Origin: JAFARZ01 sp035651595
Lineage (GTDB): Bacteria; Actinomycetota; Actinomycetes; Streptosporangiales; Streptosporangiaceae
Direction of reading: 5' to 3'
Length of the DNA: 50,246 bases
NCBI GenBank assembly: GCA_035651595.1
Contig: DASRFJ010000198.1
Location: 1 to 50,246 of the forward strand
Shown: positions 16,476-23,657 of the stretch, in pieces
How the letters are laid out: the number at the start of each line of letters is the position of its first letter
Position numbering within the stretch: position 1 is the first letter of the stretch
Notes under the pieces: generated by a model
What the model was told of the DNA's origin: nothing
What the model saw: the letters and a program-made list of their open reading frames with translations, nothing else
The model's database searches: none
Program-made: the position numbers and the translations under genes

Positions 16476-17044
16476 CGAGCGCGGTTGCCGGACCGGATGG
16501 GAAGCTGCGCTGCTCCTGGGGCCTCAGCGCGCCGGAGTACATCCAGTACCACGACGAAGAGTGGGGACGCCCGGTCCGTGGCGATCAGGTGATCTTCGAG
16601 CGGCTCTGCCTCGAGGCGTTTCAATCCGGCCTCTCGTGGCTGACCATCTTGCGCAAGCGGGAGAACTTCCGTGCCGCGTTCGCCGGGTTCGACATCGCCG
16701 CCGTGGCCGAATTCACCGACGCGGACCGGCAGCGGCTGATGGCGGACACCGGCATCGTCAGAAACCGGGCCAAGATCAACGCCGTGATCGTCAACGCGAG
16801 GGCGGCACTGGACGTACCCGGCGGCGTCTCCGACCTGGTCTGGAAATACCAGCCGGCCGCGACGGCACCGCCTCGGGAGCTCGGCGACATTCCGGCTCAG
16901 ACTCCCGAGTCCAAGGCGATGAGCGCCGAGTTGAGACGGCATGGCTTCGTGTTCACCGGGCCGGTTACCGCGTACGCGACCATGCAGGCGTGCGGCATCG
17001 TCAACGATCACCTGGCCGATTGTTTCTTTCGTCAGCTCGGGTGA
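16472..17044 (+). CDS. tag: DNA-3-methyladenine glycosylase I
   Basis: A 190-residue base-excision-repair enzyme that removes N3-methyladenine from alkylated DNA. Family marks: RCSWGLSAPEYIQYHDEEWG at the N-terminus (Cys14 and His as zinc ligands), FQSGLSWLTILRKRENF, and the C-terminal MQACGIVNDHLADCF supplying the remaining His and Cys ligands. The length matches E. coli Tag. The GTG start overlaps the stop of the DivIVA-like gene by 4 bp, and this order is conserved in actinobacteria. Confidence 0.95.
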   Translation: MTSAVAGPDGKLRCSWGLSAPEYIQYHDEEWGRPVRGDQVIFERLCLEAFQSGLSWLTILRKRENFRAAFAGFDIAAVAEFTDADRQRLMADTGIVRNRAKINAVIVNARAALDVPGGVSDLVWKYQPAATAPPRELGDIPAQTPESKAMSAELRRHGFVFTGPVTAYATMQACGIVNDHLADCFFRQLG

Positions 17045-17213
17045 CGGACTGCCCACTGGCGCTCCGAATCGCCCGGCATCAAGCCTCTGACTAGCGGAAA
17101 TGCCGAAGGATGCGGTTTAGGCTTATCGGCTCCCGGGCAATCTTATCACGCTGGGTGACGGATAAGCAACACTCTGTTACTCGGCGTTCTTTCTCGTAAA
17201 CCGAAAGGAATGT

Positions 17214-17978
17214 GTGGTGAGTAAACGCCGATTCGCGATGGGGGTTGCCGCGTCCGCTGTGGCCCTCTCGACCGTCGCCTTCGCAGCGGCGCCGGCTTTC
17301 GCCGACGCTAATCCTGCCACCCCCGCGGTGGCAGCAACGCCGACAGATACTTCTGCGGTACCCACCGGAACCCCGTCGGCGCCCGCCCCAGCGGCGCCCG
17401 CCCCAGCGGCGCCGGCCCCGTTGGCGCCCGCCCCAGCGGCGGTGCCGTCGGTGCCCGCCGTCTCCGGCGTCGTCTCCGGACTCGGGTCCCTGACGTCGGG
17501 TCTTCCGCTGGTTTCCGGACTGAACCTGGGATCGCTGATCAGCAGCCTCCTCACCGCTGTGGAGAACCTGCTGAGCCAGCTTCCCATTGTCGGGCCGATC
17601 CTGGCACCGCTGCTCGGGAACCTCAGCGGCACGCTCGGCTCGGTCACCGGGTCGGTCACTGGTTCCGGCGGTTCCGGCGGGCTCGGCGGCCTGACCGGCG
17701 CGCTTGGCGGCCTGACCGGCGGCCTGGGCGGTCTCACCAGCGGCCTGGGCGGCCTGACTGGTGGCGCCGGCGGCCCCACCAGCGGCCTGGGCGGCCTGAC
17801 CAGCGGCCTGAGCGGGCTGACCGGCGGCCTGGGCGGCCTGACCGGCGGGCTGACCGGCGGGCCGACGCAAAGCCAGGATTCGCCCGTCATCCGCAATCTG
17901 ACGCGTGACGCGATGCGCGTGGCGAAGGCGATCAAGGCGCTGGAGGCCGCCGCGGCTTCGTCCGCGGGAAAGCACTAG
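17214..17978 (+). CDS. Secreted Ala/Pro-rich protein with Gly-Leu-Gly-Gly-Leu-Thr repeats
   Basis: A 254-residue exported protein. A signal peptide (MGVAASAVALSTVAFAAAP, cleavage near AFADA) is followed by an Ala-Pro segment with tandem APAAP units. A hydrophobic Leu/Ser/Gly domain (VVSGLGSLTSGLPLVSGLN to ILAPLLGNL) comes next. Then about 80 residues are built from a GGLGGLTSGL-type repeat with at least nine irregular copies. A charged C-terminal helix ends the protein. I recognise no family; the composition resembles self-assembling surface proteins. GTG 17214 or 17217 is the start, with AAAGGAA just upstream. A strong hairpin follows the stop. Confidence 0.8.
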   Translation: MVSKRRFAMGVAASAVALSTVAFAAAPAFADANPATPAVAATPTDTSAVPTGTPSAPAPAAPAPAAPAPLAPAPAAVPSVPAVSGVVSGLGSLTSGLPLVSGLNLGSLISSLLTAVENLLSQLPIVGPILAPLLGNLSGTLGSVTGSVTGSGGSGGLGGLTGALGGLTGGLGGLTSGLGGLTGGAGGPTSGLGGLTSGLSGLTGGLGGLTGGLTGGPTQSQDSPVIRNLTRDAMRVAKAIKALEAAAASSAGKH

Positions 17979-17985
17979 CCGAACG

Positions 17986-18027
17986 ACGAGGCGGCGCCGA
18001 CCGATCACCCGGTCGGTGCCGCCTCGT
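17986..18027 (+). terminator. Strong hairpin terminator after the Gly/Leu-repeat gene
   Basis: An 18-bp stem (17986-18003 with 18010-18027, one G-T wobble) closes a 6-nt loop just after the stop codon at 17978. There is no U tract, as is common in high-GC actinobacteria. Confidence 0.8.
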
Positions 18028-18112
18028 TCCATGCGCCGGTGGAATGGCCGCCTATTATGCAGAGCGTTATGCAGAGCGGACAGACCACGACTGCGGCAGG
18101 GAGCGCCTTCTG

Positions 18113-19048
18113 ATGAGCGGCGAGGTGATCGTCACGGTCACGCTCAACGCCGCCTTGCATGTGACCTACCGGGTCGGCCGCGCCGAGCCGGGCGAGCACA
18201 TGACCCCGGTGTCCCGTCCGCGCTATCTGGCGGGCGGCCGGGGGGTCACCGTGGCCCGGCTGCTGCATGAGTTCGGCCACGACGTGCTAGCCGCGGGGCT
18301 GGCCGGCGGTGCTACGGGTGAGCTGATCGTCCAGGATCTTGCGAGGTCCGCGGTGCCGGCGGAGTTCACCCAGATCCGCGGCGAGTCCCGGCGCATCTTC
18401 GCCTTCGGCGACGGCGACGGCGACGGCGACCGCGACCGCGACCGCGACGCGGTCCGGCGGTTCGCGGAGCCGGGCCCTTACATCACGACCGAGGAACTTG
18501 GCCGGTTCGCGGCGGACTACCGCAGGATGCTGGCCAGCGCGGCCGCCGTGGTGCTGTGCGGCAGCCTGCCGGACGGCCTGCCGCCGGACATGTACGCGTC
18601 GCTGGTGCGCTACGCCGCCGAGGCGGGGGTGCCGGCCGTGCTGGACGGCGGCGGGGAGGAGATGGTCCTCGCCACCCGCAAGTGCCCGGATCTGGTGGTG
18701 GCCGAAGCCAGGGACGCTGACGCGGCTCAGGACCTGCTCCGCAGCGGCGCGGTCGCCGCAGCGGTGATCGTCGACGGCACGGTCAGCGTCGTCACCAAGT
18801 CTGAGCGGTGGACCGCCCGCGTCTCGCCATCCTCAGCACCCTCGGCCGGCCCTGCCACCCCTTTCGCGGTGCTCGACCGTGGCGCGTTGGTGGCGGGTCT
18901 CGTCCCCGGCGAACTGCTCGGCTGGTCCTGGCCGGATCGACTGCGGCATTCGGTGGCGCTGGCCGCCACGGTGGCGCGGTCGGGCGGTGAGCCTGGCCTC
19001 AGTGGCTACGAAACCCTGCTTGATACGGTGACGATCACTTCGCAGTGA
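18113..19048 (+). CDS. PfkB-fold protein, probable pseudokinase (1-phosphofructokinase-like)
   Basis: A 311-residue protein aligned by eye with hexose-phosphate kinases of the PfkB/LacC type, yet key residues differ. The N-terminal N-P-A-L-D substrate motif is NAALH (residues 12-16). The G-G-K-G-x-N motif is GGRGVT. The region corresponding to the G-A-G-D anion hole and catalytic Asp reads VLDRGALVAG, so the base is missing. CGSLPDGLPPDMYASL is kept. An inserted low-complexity Asp/Gly/Arg run (18407-18450) comes from a hexanucleotide repeat. ATG 18113 has AGGGAG upstream. Its 3' end overlaps the convergent sortase gene by 14 bp. It is likely a fold-retaining non-kinase. Confidence 0.75.
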   Translation: MSGEVIVTVTLNAALHVTYRVGRAEPGEHMTPVSRPRYLAGGRGVTVARLLHEFGHDVLAAGLAGGATGELIVQDLARSAVPAEFTQIRGESRRIFAFGDGDGDGDRDRDRDAVRRFAEPGPYITTEELGRFAADYRRMLASAAAVVLCGSLPDGLPPDMYASLVRYAAEAGVPAVLDGGGEEMVLATRKCPDLVVAEARDADAAQDLLRSGAVAAAVIVDGTVSVVTKSERWTARVSPSSAPSAGPATPFAVLDRGALVAGLVPGELLGWSWPDRLRHSVALAATVARSGGEPGLSGYETLLDTVTITSQ

Positions 19049-19703
19049 TCATGTGCGCGTAAACGATGATGTTGTCCAGATAGTGCCCGGTTGCCGCGTC
19101 GAAAGGACCGCCGCAGGTAATCAGGCGGAGTTCCGGATACTTGCCGCTGCCGTAGACGGCCGCGGTTGGGAAGGCGGTCTTGGCGGCCTTCTGCAGCCCG
19201 TCCACGACGAAGGCCGCGACCTTGCCGTCCGCCAGCGTGACGTATATCCGGTCGGCCGGGCGCAGGTACCTGAGGTCGAAGAACACCGAGATGCCGGTGG
19301 CGGAGTCGACATGACCGAGGATGACCGCGGCGCCGGGCTGGCCCGGCGCCGGGCCGTAGTCGTACCACCCGGCCAGGTTGTGGTCGCCAAGCGGCGGCAC
19401 CTGGACGCTGCCATCGGAGTTCCTGCCGACTTTCATGACCGGCGCGCTGACCCCGATGGCGGGGATGCTGATGCGCGCCGGCACCGATCGTGCCAGCACC
19501 TCGACACGGGGATCGTGCACCTGCCTTGGCACGGCCGTCGTCACCGATGTCGGGATCCCGGTGGCCGCGGCGCCCATGGACAGGCCCCCGGCCAGCGTGA
19601 ATGCCGCCACGCTGGCGCCGCCCGCGCCGACCACGGCAGCCGCGAAAGCGGCTGCCAGTGCCAGCCGGCCGGGCGGCTTGCGCCGGTGACGGGGCACGTG
19701 CAC
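19035..19703 (-). CDS. Class E/F-type sortase
   Basis: A 222-residue cysteine transpeptidase that anchors surface proteins. It has an N-terminal membrane segment (ALAAAFAAAVVGAGGASVAAF) and a sortase beta-barrel. The catalytic pair is H131 in VILGHVDS and C197 in RLITCGG, with the TGHYLDNIIVYA ending. No Arg follows C197, so the usual catalytic arginine is either elsewhere or replaced; alignment to a structure is needed. The GTG at 19703 lies three bases after the stop of the anchored chaplin-like gene, so enzyme and probable substrate are in one transcript. Confidence 0.88.
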   Translation of the reverse strand: MHVPRHRRKPPGRLALAAAFAAAVVGAGGASVAAFTLAGGLSMGAAATGIPTSVTTAVPRQVHDPRVEVLARSVPARISIPAIGVSAPVMKVGRNSDGSVQVPPLGDHNLAGWYDYGPAPGQPGAAVILGHVDSATGISVFFDLRYLRPADRIYVTLADGKVAAFVVDGLQKAAKTAFPTAAVYGSGKYPELRLITCGGPFDAATGHYLDNIIVYAHMITAK

Positions 19704-19706
19704 CGG

Positions 19707-20330
19707 TCAGGCGGCCTGCGCTCGCCGCCAGCGCCGGACCGCGAGCAGCCCTCCCGCTGCCGAGGCGACCGCCGTGGCGGCGCCACCGAGTGCCCATGGC
19801 AGCGCGCTGCCGCCGCCCGGACCGCCGCCCGTCGCGGCAGCGCCGACCGGGACCGCCGCACTGGTGACCTGTGCCGGCGCGGTCGTCTGCGGCACGGCTG
19901 GCGTAGACGTAGACGGTACAGGCACGGGCGGCATGGTTGTCGGGGGCATGGTTGTCGGCACCGGGGGCGGAGTAGTCGGCGGCGGGGGCGGCGTCGTCGG
20001 CGGCGGGGTGTGCTTGACCCGCGGCTTGTTGTGCTGGATTACCGCCTGGGCACAGCTGCTGTTCTCGCGGGACTTGGTGTCGCCCGTGGACAGCAGGCTC
20101 AGCGCCCCCGACAGCCCGGACGCGGGCACCTGGACGCTGAGCACGCTGACCGCGACGGTGTCGTTGCACAGCTGCACCGGCACCTGGTTGTTGCTGACAT
20201 TCACCAGGCTGCCGTTGCCGTTGCCGTTGCCACCACCGCCGAGGACCGCGGCGCTGGCCGCCGTTGCCCCCAGGCCAATGGTCGCCACCGTCGCGACCGC
20301 AAACGCGATCGCGCAGTTCTTACCGGACAT
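19707..20330 (-). CDS. Chaplin-like surface protein with Pro/Thr stalk and C-terminal anchor
   Basis: A 207-residue exported protein. Signal peptide (residues ~1-30, ending ASAA), then one chaplin-like domain with the motif NVSNNQVPVQLCNDTVAV and a second cysteine in NSSCAQ, then a Pro/Thr stalk. The end resembles a sorting signal: a Gly-rich AAATGGG stretch, a hydrophobic helix (ALPWALGGAATAVASAAGG) and a basic tail RRWRR. That layout and the sortase gene directly downstream suggest covalent anchoring. Classical chaplins use a different core, so the resemblance is distant. The ATG at 20330 has GGAGGA about 10 nt upstream; the leader is near-identical to that of the gene at 21158. Confidence 0.78.
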   Translation of the reverse strand: MSGKNCAIAFAVATVATIGLGATAASAAVLGGGGNGNGNGSLVNVSNNQVPVQLCNDTVAVSVLSVQVPASGLSGALSLLSTGDTKSRENSSCAQAVIQHNKPRVKHTPPPTTPPPPPTTPPPVPTTMPPTTMPPVPVPSTSTPAVPQTTAPAQVTSAAVPVGAAATGGGPGGGSALPWALGGAATAVASAAGGLLAVRRWRRAQAA

Positions 20331-20453
20331 ACTTTGTCTTCCTCCATCTAACTGGTGATTACGCGGGCAGAGCCCCGCGGCGAGTCGCGAGTATGTGCGG
20401 GCTGCCCGCGGCAATCAGATGCCTTCCGCGTCGGCCTGCGGAAGCGCGGGTGA

Positions 20454-20485
20454 ATCCCCCGTACGCCACACGGTGTACGGGGGAT
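20454..20485 (-). terminator. Hairpin between the two chaplin-like genes
   Basis: ATCCCCCGTACGCC and GGTGTACGGGGGAT form a 14-bp stem with an ACAC loop. It lies downstream of the gene ending at 20547, beyond a first hairpin at 20493-20539. Confidence 0.7.
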
Positions 20486-20492
20486 CGTCCTG

Positions 20493-20539
20493 ACCGGTGG
20501 GCGCCCGGTTCCGTCGCGGGTCCGGGCGCCCGCACCGGT
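20493..20539 (-). terminator. GC-rich hairpin directly after the double chaplin-like gene
   Basis: ACCGGTGGGCGCCCGG (20493-20508) pairs with CCGGGCGCCCGCACCGGT (20522-20539) with a small bulge. It begins 8 nt after the stop codon on the minus strand. With the second hairpin it forms a tandem terminator. Confidence 0.7.
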
Positions 20540-20546
20540 TCAGGGC

Positions 20547-21158
20547 TTAGTTCCGCTGGCCGGTCAGCTGGCCGCAGCTGCTGTTCTGGCGGGACTTGGT
20601 GTCGCCGGAGGACAGCACGCCCAGCGCGCCCGACAGGCCCGACGCGGGCACCTGGACACCGAGGACGTTGACCGCGACGGTGTCGTTGCACAGCTGCACC
20701 GGCACCTGGTTGTTGCTGACGTTGACCAGGCTGCGGTTGCCGTTGCCGTGGTCGCCGTCGCCGTGGTGGTGGCCCCAGGACTCCGAGTCCGGGTCGTCGG
20801 CCACCGCGCGCATCAGCTTGGTGTCCGGGTCGTCGGATCCCCACGCCCGGTCCTCCCGGCCGTTGTCCTGGATGGTGGCCTGGGCGCAGCTGCTGTTCTG
20901 CGCGGCGAAGGTGTCGCCGGGCGACAGCACGCTGAGCGCGGCGGCGATGCTCTGGAGCGGCACCTGGACGCCGAGCACGTTGACCGCGACGTAGTCGTTG
21001 CAGGCCTGCACCGGCACCTGGTTGTTGCTGACGTTGATCAGGCTGCTGTTGCCGTTGCCGCCGCCACCGAAGGTCGCAGCGCTAGCTGCCGGCGCACCCA
21101 GGCCTATGGTCGCTGCCGTCGCGACTGCGAGCGCGAAGGCGCGGTTCTTTCCGGACAT
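20547..21158 (-). CDS. Two-domain chaplin-like secreted protein
   Basis: A 203-residue protein with a signal peptide (cleavage near ASAA) and two copies of a ~55-residue domain. Each copy holds N-N-Q-V-P-V-x-x-C-N and, ~40 residues later, N-S-S-C. Domain 1 is residues ~35-95. Domain 2 (~140-198) is closer to the domain of the neighbouring gene than to domain 1. Between them is an Asp/His/Gly-rich linker (SWGHHHGDGDHGNGN) that could bind metal. There is no membrane anchor, so it is probably a short secreted form, like the anchor-plus-short chaplin pairs of Streptomyces. The leader and first codons are nearly identical to those of the gene at 20330, showing duplication. Confidence 0.8.
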   Translation of the reverse strand: MSGKNRAFALAVATAATIGLGAPAASAATFGGGGNGNSSLINVSNNQVPVQACNDYVAVNVLGVQVPLQSIAAALSVLSPGDTFAAQNSSCAQATIQDNGREDRAWGSDDPDTKLMRAVADDPDSESWGHHHGDGDHGNGNRSLVNVSNNQVPVQLCNDTVAVNVLGVQVPASGLSGALGVLSSGDTKSRQNSSCGQLTGQRN

Positions 21159-21743
21159 ACTTTGTCTTCCTCCATGTAAGCTGGTGATTCCGCACGCGAA
21201 GCCGCGCGGTAGTGCCGATTTCGAGGGTTACCATACATGGGTTTTCGCTGGCGGAGATGAATTTGGCCGGCGAGCCACGACTATTTGCCGATCGGCCCGC
21301 GGCAATTCGGGTGCTTTTTCCGGTCCAGTCTGGATCCAATTCCCGGCTACTATCCCATAGCGCGACAATGTCATTATCCGGACATACGTGTGACAACGCT
21401 TCTGCGGTGAAATATCCGGCAGAGGGGAACTTGGGTGCCACGTTGCCGGAGGGATCGTCGCTCGGTGTCGTGCGACACGCTCGTTGACGTGCCCGGTACT
21501 TCATAGAGCCAGCAATTGATGACTATCGGTGTGCTAGCGTGATGGCCCGACCGATCACAGTCAGTGAATCATCCGATCCTGAACGTAGTTGTCGGCGCCA
21601 TGCCGGAATGGAGAGATCGTGTAAAAGTGGCGAATTGTCCAGCGAGTCCGGCTTCGCCGGATCGGATCCCGGTCGCTGCCACCAAGACCGCTAGCTGACC
21701 TTCAACGCCCACGCTTTTCCCCCAACTCGAAATGGAGTGTTCC
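21159..21743. promoter_or_regulatory. 585-bp divergent intergenic region of the surface module
   Basis: It separates the leftward chaplin-like gene from the rightward secreted gene at 21744. It is noticeably less GC-rich than the coding DNA around it and has no credible frame. The 50 bp next to 21158 repeat the leader of the other chaplin-like gene. It should hold the promoters of both genes, but I cannot place them reliably. I see no RNA gene or mobile element in it. Confidence 0.5.
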
Positions 21744-22247
21744 GTGTTCAATTCGCGTGTCTTTTTTGGCACCATCGCTGCAGGTGTGCTCGCGGCTGGA
21801 ATCGCCGTTCCGGCAATCGCCGCGACGCCCGCGTACAGCCCGGCAAGCCATGTCAAGTCGGCTGCGGGCGCGCCGGCCATGCCGGTCAGCGGCGCACTTC
21901 CCGGCGGTGTCAGTTCGCCGAAGGGCTTGATCGGCGGGACCCAGGCGGCCAGAGCGCTCAGCGGCCTGGGCCTGGCAGGCGTGCCTGCCATCGCCCCGCA
22001 GCTCGCCGGGCTCGCGGGCGGCGCCAGCGCTCCCGGCGCGAAGAACGGCCTGCCCACGACGAGCAACCCGGCCAGCGGCATCCAGCACCCCGCGACCAGT
22101 ACTGTGCCCGCGCAGACCAACGCGGCGAGCACCGGCACACCCAGCGGCGTGAAGACGTCGGTGTCGGGACGCGACACCTCCGACGTGCTGAAGTCGCTGC
22201 CGGTCGTCGGCTCGCTGACCGGCAACCTGCCGCCCCTGGCCCCCTAA
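21744..22247 (+). CDS. Small secreted Ala/Gly/Pro-rich protein
   Basis: A 167-residue exported protein of unknown function. The N-terminus (VFFGTIAAGVLAAGIAVPAIAA) is a clear signal peptide. The mature part is low-complexity with GLGLAGVPAIAPQLAGLAGG and ends SLPVVGSLTGNLPPLAP, reminiscent of the SLPVVSGL elements of the protein at 17214. The start is GTG 21744, with TGGAG 6 nt upstream; the ATG at 21732 overlaps that Shine-Dalgarno. It closes the surface-protein cluster and is followed by a strong hairpin. Confidence 0.75.
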   Translation: MFNSRVFFGTIAAGVLAAGIAVPAIAATPAYSPASHVKSAAGAPAMPVSGALPGGVSSPKGLIGGTQAARALSGLGLAGVPAIAPQLAGLAGGASAPGAKNGLPTTSNPASGIQHPATSTVPAQTNAASTGTPSGVKTSVSGRDTSDVLKSLPVVGSLTGNLPPLAP

Positions 22248-22297
22248 GCTCGAGCGCTGTCCGGGCAGTCGGTCTCGCCGCGCCCGGCTCGCCCGCT

Positions 22298-22333
22298 GCG
22301 AAAAGACCCCGTCCCTGCGCGGGGTCTTTTCGC
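22298..22333 (+). terminator. Intrinsic terminator after the small secreted protein gene
   Basis: GCGAAAAGACCCCG and CGGGGTCTTTTCGC form a perfect 14-bp stem with an 8-nt loop. It lies 51 nt after the stop at 22247, and the right arm contains TTTT. Confidence 0.88.
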
Positions 22334-22369
22334 TCTGCGCTATCGGCATTCCTTTCGTGCGACAATGCC

Positions 22370-23104
22370 GTGATGGGCGCTGTTGACGAGCCCGACGTAG
22401 CGGGTCTTTTCGCGCCGGTCGCCGCGGTGGACGCGGTTCCCGGGGTCCTGGACGAGGCGCGCGCCGCGCTGTCTCACCTGGACGATCCTGTGGACGCCGA
22501 GTTGTGGGGCTCGGACGTCGTCGGAGCGCTCTCGGCGGCCGGCCAGGCCGCGGCGATGACCGCGCTCACCCAGAACCTCATTCCGGCTGCCGAGCAAGCC
22601 GCGACGCCCGAGGCGCTCGCCACGCTCCGGGTCTTCGCCGCCCTCGGCTCACCGGAACTGCGCGAGGCCGCGAACCAAGCCGCGGCGCGCGTCGCGGCCA
22701 AGGACGTGCCCGAAGCGCCGTGGGCACGGCACATCGGCGCGCCGCTCGTCCGGGATTGCTGGCACTACGCGGACACCGGCGGCCGCCAGGAATCGGTGGC
22801 GATCACGTTCGGCTACGGGGAGCGGGAGCATACGATCTCGGTGCTCATCGACCACGGCCGCGGCGGCGGTATCAAGGACATCTGGGTCGCCAAGGGTCCC
22901 GGTCTCTTCGACACCGAACTCGCCGTCGGCGATGATCCGCGGCTGCTCTTCGAGACCCTGGGCATCGCGCACGCCCGGGCTCGCCTCCAGCAGGCTCTCG
23001 CGGTCGGCGAGTGTCCGGAGAACAAGGATCAAGCCGACGACATCGCCGCCCATCGCGCACTGCTCAAGGCCCGAATCGACCAGCTGGCCGCCCTGACCGG
23101 CTAA
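22370..23104 (+). CDS. Conserved-looking hypothetical cytoplasmic protein
   Basis: A 244-residue soluble protein from GTG 22370 (or ATG 22373). Residues ~1-110 are Ala-rich helices (AALSHLDDPVDAELWGSDVV, AAGQAAAMTALTQNLIPAAE). A second domain (~118-180) contains PLVRDCWHYADTGGRQESVA and a beta-rich ITFGYGEREHTISVLIDHG. It has no signal peptide or membrane segment. I do not recognise the family. It stands between two terminator-like elements and appears monocistronic. Confidence 0.7.
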   Translation: MMGAVDEPDVAGLFAPVAAVDAVPGVLDEARAALSHLDDPVDAELWGSDVVGALSAAGQAAAMTALTQNLIPAAEQAATPEALATLRVFAALGSPELREAANQAAARVAAKDVPEAPWARHIGAPLVRDCWHYADTGGRQESVAITFGYGEREHTISVLIDHGRGGGIKDIWVAKGPGLFDTELAVGDDPRLLFETLGIAHARARLQQALAVGECPENKDQADDIAAHRALLKARIDQLAALTG

Positions 23105-23121
23105 CTCGCCGCGCACTCGGC

Positions 23122-23320
23122 CCCGTGCGGCACGTTCCGTCGCGCGCTTGTCGTGCAAGCTGCCCGCAATGTCCGCTATGTGCGGTGGGTTCGACGCTAG
23201 CTCCACCGCCGAGAGGTGATCCGAAATTATTGCGGACACTTACCCTCCCAGATTGGGGGGGTAACTGTCCGCAATAATCTGGCGCACCCGCCGGTCCGCC
23301 TGGAATGGGGTAAATGTCCC
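23122..23320 (-). repeat. ~200-bp intergenic repeat unit containing solo palindrome 1
   Basis: The reverse complement of this stretch aligns with 39425-39600. Shared blocks are a CATTCC-GGCG stretch, the central palindrome, TTTCGGA-CA, and further out a GGACATTGCGGGCA block. It occupies most of the gene-free interval 23105-23657; the rest (23321-23657) shows no recognisable feature besides the ABC-operon leader. Confidence 0.65.
23226..23278. repeat. Solo 53-bp palindrome, copy 1
   Basis: Left arm ATTATTGCGGACACTTACCC then TCCC, a 5-bp centre, and a right arm ending TGTCCGCAATAAT. The arms are 24 nt with one mismatch and one wobble. It is the same length as the copies at 39458 and 50076, and the arm sequence matches the termini of the element at 7109-7452. 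Confidence 0.9.
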
Positions 23321-23657
23321 GGTTCACGGCGCGAGCAAGCCCGATCACGGCCAGCCGCGCGACACGTCACGAACGGACGGCGTTCTGGAACGTCTTTCCG
23401 ACACGGAAGCGCCACGCGTCAGCGGGCATAACGCCGTAAATCGGGCAGGCGGCCAGCGGTCTGCGGAAGTCAGCGCGCGAGGCGAGCCGGACGCGACGTA
23501 CCCGTGCGTAGCAGGGCGCGCACGCAGCACGGCCCCGCGCGCGCCACGGCCCCCTTGCGCGCAAAGAATTAACCAAGCGTATAATTAACGCCTGGAGGCG
23601 CGCGTGAGGGATGCGTGTGACGGGCAGGCCTGTGGGCCGCTACGACGGGAGGTTCGG

